This document shows positions 18,960-24,182 of a DNA stretch of 24,182 bases, one piece after another. The position numbers and the translations under genes were made by a program. Position 1 is the first letter of the stretch. Every line of letters begins with the position of its first letter. The notes under the pieces were generated by a model. That model was given only the letters and a program-made list of their open reading frames with translations. It was not told where the DNA came from and did no database searches. This DNA is from Endothia cerciana. Taxonomy: Eukaryota > Ascomycota > Sordariomycetes > Diaporthales > Cryphonectriaceae. The DNA lies in assembly GCA_026119935.1 (NCBI GenBank), contig JALRMH010000108.1, forward strand, positions 1 through 24,182, read 5' to 3'.

Positions 18960-20606
18960 ATGCTTTATTAATAACATGTCTTCTATATCAACCCTTCTTT
19001 ACATCTTCTCTATTATTTCTTATTTATAAGCAAAGCTTTAATATAATCTATTCGCTTTGCTAACTTATTCCTTCACTACTTATATAGATTCGCTATATCT
19101 GCTAGACTTATAGTAGCTGAATAACAGTAGGCTAATCGTGAGCAGTAACAGCGCTGCTGCAAGCACTAATAAGAAGTACGAGTATAAGAGGAACATCGAG
19201 TTCAACAAGGCCTTGCTTAGACTGATCTTATCTATCAAGCCTTCCTCTGCTAAGGCAGAAGGGTGTATATAACTATAGAAAGCAGGTTCTAATCTAGCAT
19301 CAACCTGCAGGTCTTATAAGCCACTTTATCTATCAGCTCCTGGCTATCTAGCTATAGCAACTACCTATCCTCATCCCCTTTCCAGCTGCTGCTACAGCAC
19401 TCCCCTCACTTATCACAGCAGCTCTCTCATCTAGCTATTATAGGATCTTCATCGCTAGTCCGGCCTGCATCTAGTTTCACTTTAGAGAGTTCGGAAGGTG
19501 AGCAGGAAGGCAGTCATAAAGATATAGTTATAGAGGAGGGGGCGCTAGATTCTATTAAGGATATTTATAAAAACAACAGCCTAGACCAGCCTAGCCTTGC
19601 TAGCCCTAGCAGCAACGCGAGCGCTTTTAAAGCTAGCGATAAAGATATAGCTATAAAAAAAGAGAGGCTAGGTCTTATTAACAATTCTAATAAAGACAAT
19701 AGCCTAGACAGCCTTAGCTAGGCTAGCTAGAGTAGTAACCTTAGCAGGCTTAGTGATAGCAACTTATTATCTAGCTTGCTAGGTTCTGAGGATAGCGATA
19801 ATAAAGATAGAGAAGAGATCCTTATACTTGACTAGCTATATATATATAATATTTTTCCGCAGGCGCAGATACCTTATAATATAAGGAAACAAGCAGCTGA
19901 TATTCTTTAAGAAGTGAACTTGCTCTATTGCTCTTGCAGTAAGCCTAGCTACTTCTCTTAAATCTTGTTACTATATAATCTACTAGAGCTTAAGTGACTA
20001 ATCTTTTATATATATTAAATAGACTACCTAAAGCCTCGAGAAGAGTATCCTTATCCTTATACTCTTTCTATTATAGCCTGAGCACTTACTTATATAAAAA
20101 GAGACCTCCTTAGATGCTCTGCTGCAGAGAGACTTCAGTTTCTATTATATTTTAACTGCCCTCTTACCTAATCAGACTTTACTAAAGGCCTTATACCTGA
20201 CTACTATAAGCTTCTTTATAAAGACTACTATTATAGCTAGCCTCTCTCTCTATAAAAGTCAGAAGACTATATATTAAAAGCCTTACCTAGTACTTATATC
20301 TATTATATATAGGATATTAACTTATAGATTATAAAGGTTTAAAGCTTTGCAGCATTTGCGTAGTGCTACTTCTCACTATTAACCCTGCCTTTCTTTATTA
20401 CTATAATCTATCAGAATTTATATTATTATATCAGGAAAGAGAAGAATGTTAAGCCCTACCTAACTAAAAACCTTATACTAAGCTCTATCAAATCTATACC
20501 TACGCAGAATACCCTCTATATCCTCTTCCTGTATTTCGACCCTATAGCTAAATATTATAGGTATAAAGAAAGAGCGCTGCTAAAGCAAGAGGCAGAGATA
20601 GTATTA

Positions 20607-20627
20607 TAGTAGTAGCAGCAGTAGCAG
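20607..20627 (+). repeat. Gln-codon run of gene 2, part CAG and part TAG
   Basis: Seven codons in frame read TAG TAG TAG CAG CAG TAG CAG. A polyglutamine (CAG)n tract in which single C-to-T changes made stops is the simplest reading, and it shows directly what most TAG codons here used to be. Confidence 0.85.
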
Positions 20628-22125
20628 TATAATAAATATCTATATCTACCTTGCTCTATAACTAACACCCTAGCTAACAGCAACTTTAATATCTTCTATA
20701 TAAAGTGCTTCCTTCCTACCTTATAAGCTGCAGTACTAGCTTATCTATACTAGTTCTATATACTCTTATAAGCATTAATCCTTACCTAGGCAACAGCCCT
20801 CTAGCTAAAGCCTTAGTGCAGAGAAGGCTACTACTACACACACTATAAGGAGTTTATTAATAGCGAGTTCCTTAAGCCTTTATAGGATTAGCTTCTAGGC
20901 TTCTATAACAAGTTCCTCTAAAAGTTTACCTAGCCCTTACTATTCTTCTAGGCCTATAGCACTAAGAACACCCTGTTTAGTAGCTAGCCTAAAGACGCTC
21001 TGTCTAAGCTCTATTAGTAGTATCTCTGCTGCCTGGCGCCGGCCTTCCTCTACCTAGACTGGTTCTAGGTAGACTTTACCCTAGTAGACTTCCTGTAGTA
21101 TAGGCAGAACAAGGAGGAGGAGGAGAATGACGACGATAACAGAGGCGAACCTATCTCGCTCTTTTATAAACAGGACTGCCTATACTATATTGAAAAGGAG
21201 CTCATTAACTACTCTGCCTAGTAGCAGGGGTGCTGCTTTATATAGAGCTAGAACAGGCTTATATTATCTAACTTTTAAGCGCGTTCCTTTATAAAGTACA
21301 GCTTTTATAATATTATAACCCTTAAGCTTATTAATCAGTACTCAGACTAGCTCACCCTATAGCCTGTCCCTTATATTAAGATATATAATTCTTATAAGAA
21401 TATCTTCTAGACTTTTAATAAGCATATAGCAGCCTTTTTTAAGCTAGGCTTTCGCCTTCTTAGGCTTACTAAGAACTAGCGCTGCTAGTAGGCTATACAC
21501 TGCTATAAGTATAAATATAGAACTATAAGCAGCTACTATTATATAAGTAAAAGGCTTAACTAAGCTTAGCAGCACTATATAGTGTATATTACCTACTGCC
21601 TAAATACTAATGCAAATGCTACGCTCCTTTTATATAGTGTGCAGCAGAAGACTATTATCCTCTTTACCCTTTTTGCTAAGCTAGACTTAAACACTCTGCT
21701 CTACTATAGACTTTGACCCTTTAAGCCCTTCTTGCTTACTAATAAGCAGTATACCCTATTCTTCCTTATACCTATACGTTCTCTAAACTAACTCCTCCTT
21801 ACTGCTAGCAGCTGCTATTTTCTTATTCTTAAGTAGCTAGTTGCTTATAACCGCCCCTGCACCTGCACTACTATAAGGCTACTATACCCTAGCAAGGCAT
21901 AGCTAGACCCTAGTGACTTCTTTAATCTAGAGGAGCGTATTCTACAGACCTATACTGCTCAGGCCCTGCAGCGCCTTCTAAAGCTATCCTATTCTAGCGA
22001 CTAGCCTAAGCTCTTGCTATAGCTATAGGCTTGCTATATACAAGTGCAGCTGCGGCGCTGCAGCGCCTGCCGGCAGCCGCACTAGCAGGAGGAGAAGGGG
22101 GTAGTAGAAGTAGAGGGCCTTAGAC

Positions 22126-22218
22126 TAGAGGAGGAGGCGGAGGAGGCAGAGGAGGTAGAGGAGGCAGAGAAGGCAGAGGAGGCGGAGGAGGCAGAGGAGG
22201 CAGAGGAAGAAGAGGCAA
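22126..22218 (+). repeat. Glu/Ala repeat of gene 2 (GAG GAG GC(A/G) units)
   Basis: An imperfect 9- to 12-bp repeat encoding E-E-A and E-E-V units, likely a charged helix or coiled coil. It stays free of stops because GAG codons offer no CA or TG target. The opposite strand is open by chance and gives a Ser-rich shadow. Confidence 0.8.
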
Positions 22219-24000
22219 GACGCCTAGTAGAGAGAATAGCAGGCCTCAACCTTAGCAGCGTGTGTAAGGAGCTCAGCATAGTCTTTTTCTATAGTAAGCA
22301 CTAGAACTAGGACTTCCCTTACCTCTACTCTAGTATTGCCTGCACTATTAGTTTCCTAGACTAGGTCTGAGATATATATATACTTAGCATTTATTAATCC
22401 TATACTGTGTTCAGTTTTAACATGTTTATTAATAGCTTAATCTTAGAGAAATACTAGTAGGCCTTAGCAGCTATAGCTGCTAGTTAGTATAAGGCTAGAG
22501 GAGATAAAGCTGCTGTCTTTAGCCTGCTCTACTCAGCCTTTACCCTCGAACTCTAATCTATTGTAGTTAAGTATAACTATAACCTGCTACACTCCCTCTG
22601 CTACTACTTATCGAGTGCTAAGAGCTATAAGGTGCTAATGCTTCTATAATCCTTAGCTAACGCTATATTCAAGGCCTTGAACCTAGTGCTATAGAAGCAA
22701 GACTAGACCTGCTGCCTCTTAATCACTAACCTAGACGCAGTTTTTACGCTTATATATAAACTATGCAGTGCTAAGGCCTGCAGGCGCAACTATAGCTTTG
22801 ACTAAGCCTTGCTGATGCCTACTTCTATCCTCACCTGCATATATAGCAATATACCTTAGTCTGCCTTTATCAACTTTATCTTACAGAGCTAGGTGCTCAG
22901 CGCCTTAGCAGGTGCTGCAGAGACCTTATAGCACAGAAAGCCTTTTATTATACACTACTACTAGGCCTAGTAGTGCTAGGCTATAGCTATAATAAGAAAG
23001 GACGTGCTTTCTTATACCTTCTAGAGCTACTTTGCAGTATTTATAAAAGCTTATACTAGCTTTTATATCTTTATTACGCTAAACCTAGACAGCACTAAGT
23101 TCTTCTCTGTCTAGTCCTTATAGTTTATACGCCTTAAGCTACTCTGCTTCTACCTCAGCTTCTATATCCCTAGCTTCTAGACAGCCTAGGCTAGAGCTTA
23201 GAGAGGGGATTATAATACTATCTAGACCTTCCTTGCTATACTACGCAAGACCTACCTATAGTCTGTCCTATAGACTCTAAAGGCATAAGCGCTGCTCTAG
23301 GATAAGTATCCTAGCATCTACTGCTACTATATTTAGGCCTTTCTATAGCCTAGCTATATCTCCTCTTAGAAGGTACAAGCCCTCTAGAATATATATGCAG
23401 CTAACCTAGACCTTGTCCTAGATAGCTTTCGTGCACTAGTGCAGGCTGTAGAGTCTAAGCAGCTCTCTGTGCTTATCTAGCCCTCCTAGCCCTATAACCT
23501 CCTTCACCTTGTCGCGCAGGGTAGGCACTATATATAGCCCTCTGCAGCACTTAGCCTTAGTGTCTTCTCGAACAGCTTTGCTATCTCTATCTATATTATT
23601 AGCTGTATCTACTAGGTAGACGAATCCGAGGGTAATTATATACTAGGCAGAGATAAGGAGGAGGCAACTACTGCTGCTATTTATATTATATACCTTACTA
23701 ATCTATCTTGGATTAGCTTTAATAAATAGCTTAGGGTTAATAATAAGCAGGTGCTTATTAGCCTAGTATAGATAATAGAGGCGCTAGAGAAGGCTATCTG
23801 CCTCTTCTAAGAGGAGTATGCTTAGAAATATACTAGTATAAATAGTAGAAGAGGTGAGCTTAATAATAAGCTAGGTAAGGATAAAGCTGAATAAGCAGAG
23901 CAGTTTCACTCTGCTCTTTATAAAGCAGTATAAGCAGGGAGGGTAGAGGCAGCTATCTCCTTTATATTATAAGCTCTCTCTATTATTTGGATTACTTTTG

Positions 24001-24182
24001 CTATTAGACTTGATTAGTTTTTGAAAAAAAGGCTGCCTACTTTTTTTTTCCTTTTTTTTTTCTTCAAGTTATAAATTTAATTCGTTTTAGAAAAGAGATT
24101 GCACCTTTTTTCTTTTTTTTATTACTATTAGATTTCATTCCTTTTAAAAAAAATTATATCTTTCTTCTTCTTTTCTAACAGA
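24001..24182 (+). other. Start of a probable gene 2 intron with three hairpin-family arms; ends in an acceptor-like site
   Basis: TATTAGACTTGATTAG (24000), AAATTTAATTCGTTTTAG (about 24070) and TATTAGATTTCATTCC (about 24125) resemble left arms of the GGACTCAATTA family, each near poly-A or poly-T. The window ends CTTTTCTAACAGA, which has a polypyrimidine run, a CTAAC branch-like site and AG, so an exon may start at 24182. I cannot name the donor. Confidence 0.5.

Larger units (their letters stand above)
18960..24012 (+). pseudogene. Gene 2: unrecognised protein of about 1,680 codons in one frame, RIP-inactivated, probably continues past the window
   Basis: Not recognised. From ATG 18960 the same frame is kept for about 5 kb, broken by many TAG and TAA and a few TGA but by no frameshift I could see. 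The N-terminal part is hydrophobic (to about 19100), then Gln-rich, then Ser/Asn/Asp-rich (about 19380-19830). A Gln run (20607-20627) is partly TAG. An Asp/Glu-rich patch lies near 21115-21145. A small Cys cluster (C-S-A-C, about 22051-22080) is followed by a Glu/Ala repeat (about 22126-22218). The last 1.7 kb is rich in Tyr, Ile, Leu and Gln, partly a RIP effect (His to Tyr, Met or Thr to Ile). No helicase, DDE, reverse transcriptase or recombinase motif is visible. It lies on the same strand as gene 1, 1.2 kb downstream. Coding sense fades near 24000, where hairpin-family repeats and pyrimidine tracts begin, so an intron probably starts here. Confidence 0.75.

Noticed and set aside
22082..22279. 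Open frame on - with a Ser-rich protein
   Set aside because: It is the complement of the Glu/Ala repeat of gene 2, open only because of the repeat.
10535..24012. TAG (and TAA) as reassigned or read-through Gln codons
   Set aside because: The same stops break the chromovirus pols, CAG codons coexist with TAG, some stops replace Trp, and CA/TG depletion also affects non-coding DNA. RIP explains all of this; a changed code does not.
18960..24012. Gene 2 as a telomere-linked RecQ helicase or Helitron Rep/helicase
   Set aside because: The size would fit, but no Walker A, DExH or HUH motif can be seen even when stops are read through.
1..24182. tRNA and rRNA genes
   Set aside because: No cloverleaf with A and B boxes and no rRNA-like conserved segment was noticed on either strand; this was a reading by eye, not a scan.

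Overview
The window reads as a repeat-rich stretch of a filamentous ascomycete (Pezizomycotina-type) genome. It has spliceosomal introns with GTAAGT donors, TACTAAT branch sites and TTAG acceptors, a fungal chromovirus, and the mark of repeat-induced point mutation (RIP). CA and TG are depleted and TA is enriched. Long reading frames are broken almost only by TAG and TAA at Gln- or Trp-type codons, with hardly any frameshift. No open, apparently functional gene was found: every coding region here is a mutated copy.

Layout. (1) 1-7572 is a nest of degraded Ty3/gypsy retrotransposons. One pol copy lies on + (about 582-3467) and ends at a polypurine tract and a probable 3' LTR. A gag-like ORF with a Cys motif follows (4018-4668). 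A second pol copy lies on - (about 4680-7572). Both pol copies carry reverse transcriptase, RNase H, integrase and a C-terminal chromodomain. (2) 7573-8400 is an abruptly GC-richer island that RIP has barely touched. It holds a perfect 25-bp-arm palindrome. (3) 8400-10530 has no recognisable gene. It holds a TA microsatellite, a roughly 150-bp tandem array with poly-A tracts and a 10-bp repeat. (4) 10535-24182 holds three co-oriented coding relics: a five-exon gene of about 1,950 codons (gene 1), a short degenerate ubiquitin relic with a 99-bp internal tandem repeat, and a gene of about 1,680 codons in one uninterrupted frame (gene 2) that probably continues past the window.

Genes 1 and 2 match no family I recognise. 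The introns of gene 1, the gaps between the genes and the end of gene 2 all carry copies of one short inverted-repeat motif built around GGACTCAATTA...CCTAAAA. RIP acts on duplicated DNA, so the load of RIP-type stops implies that this block of 13 kb or more exists in several copies. My best inference is a large, undescribed multi-gene mobile element or a repeated subtelomeric-type block. That is inference from architecture, not from homology.
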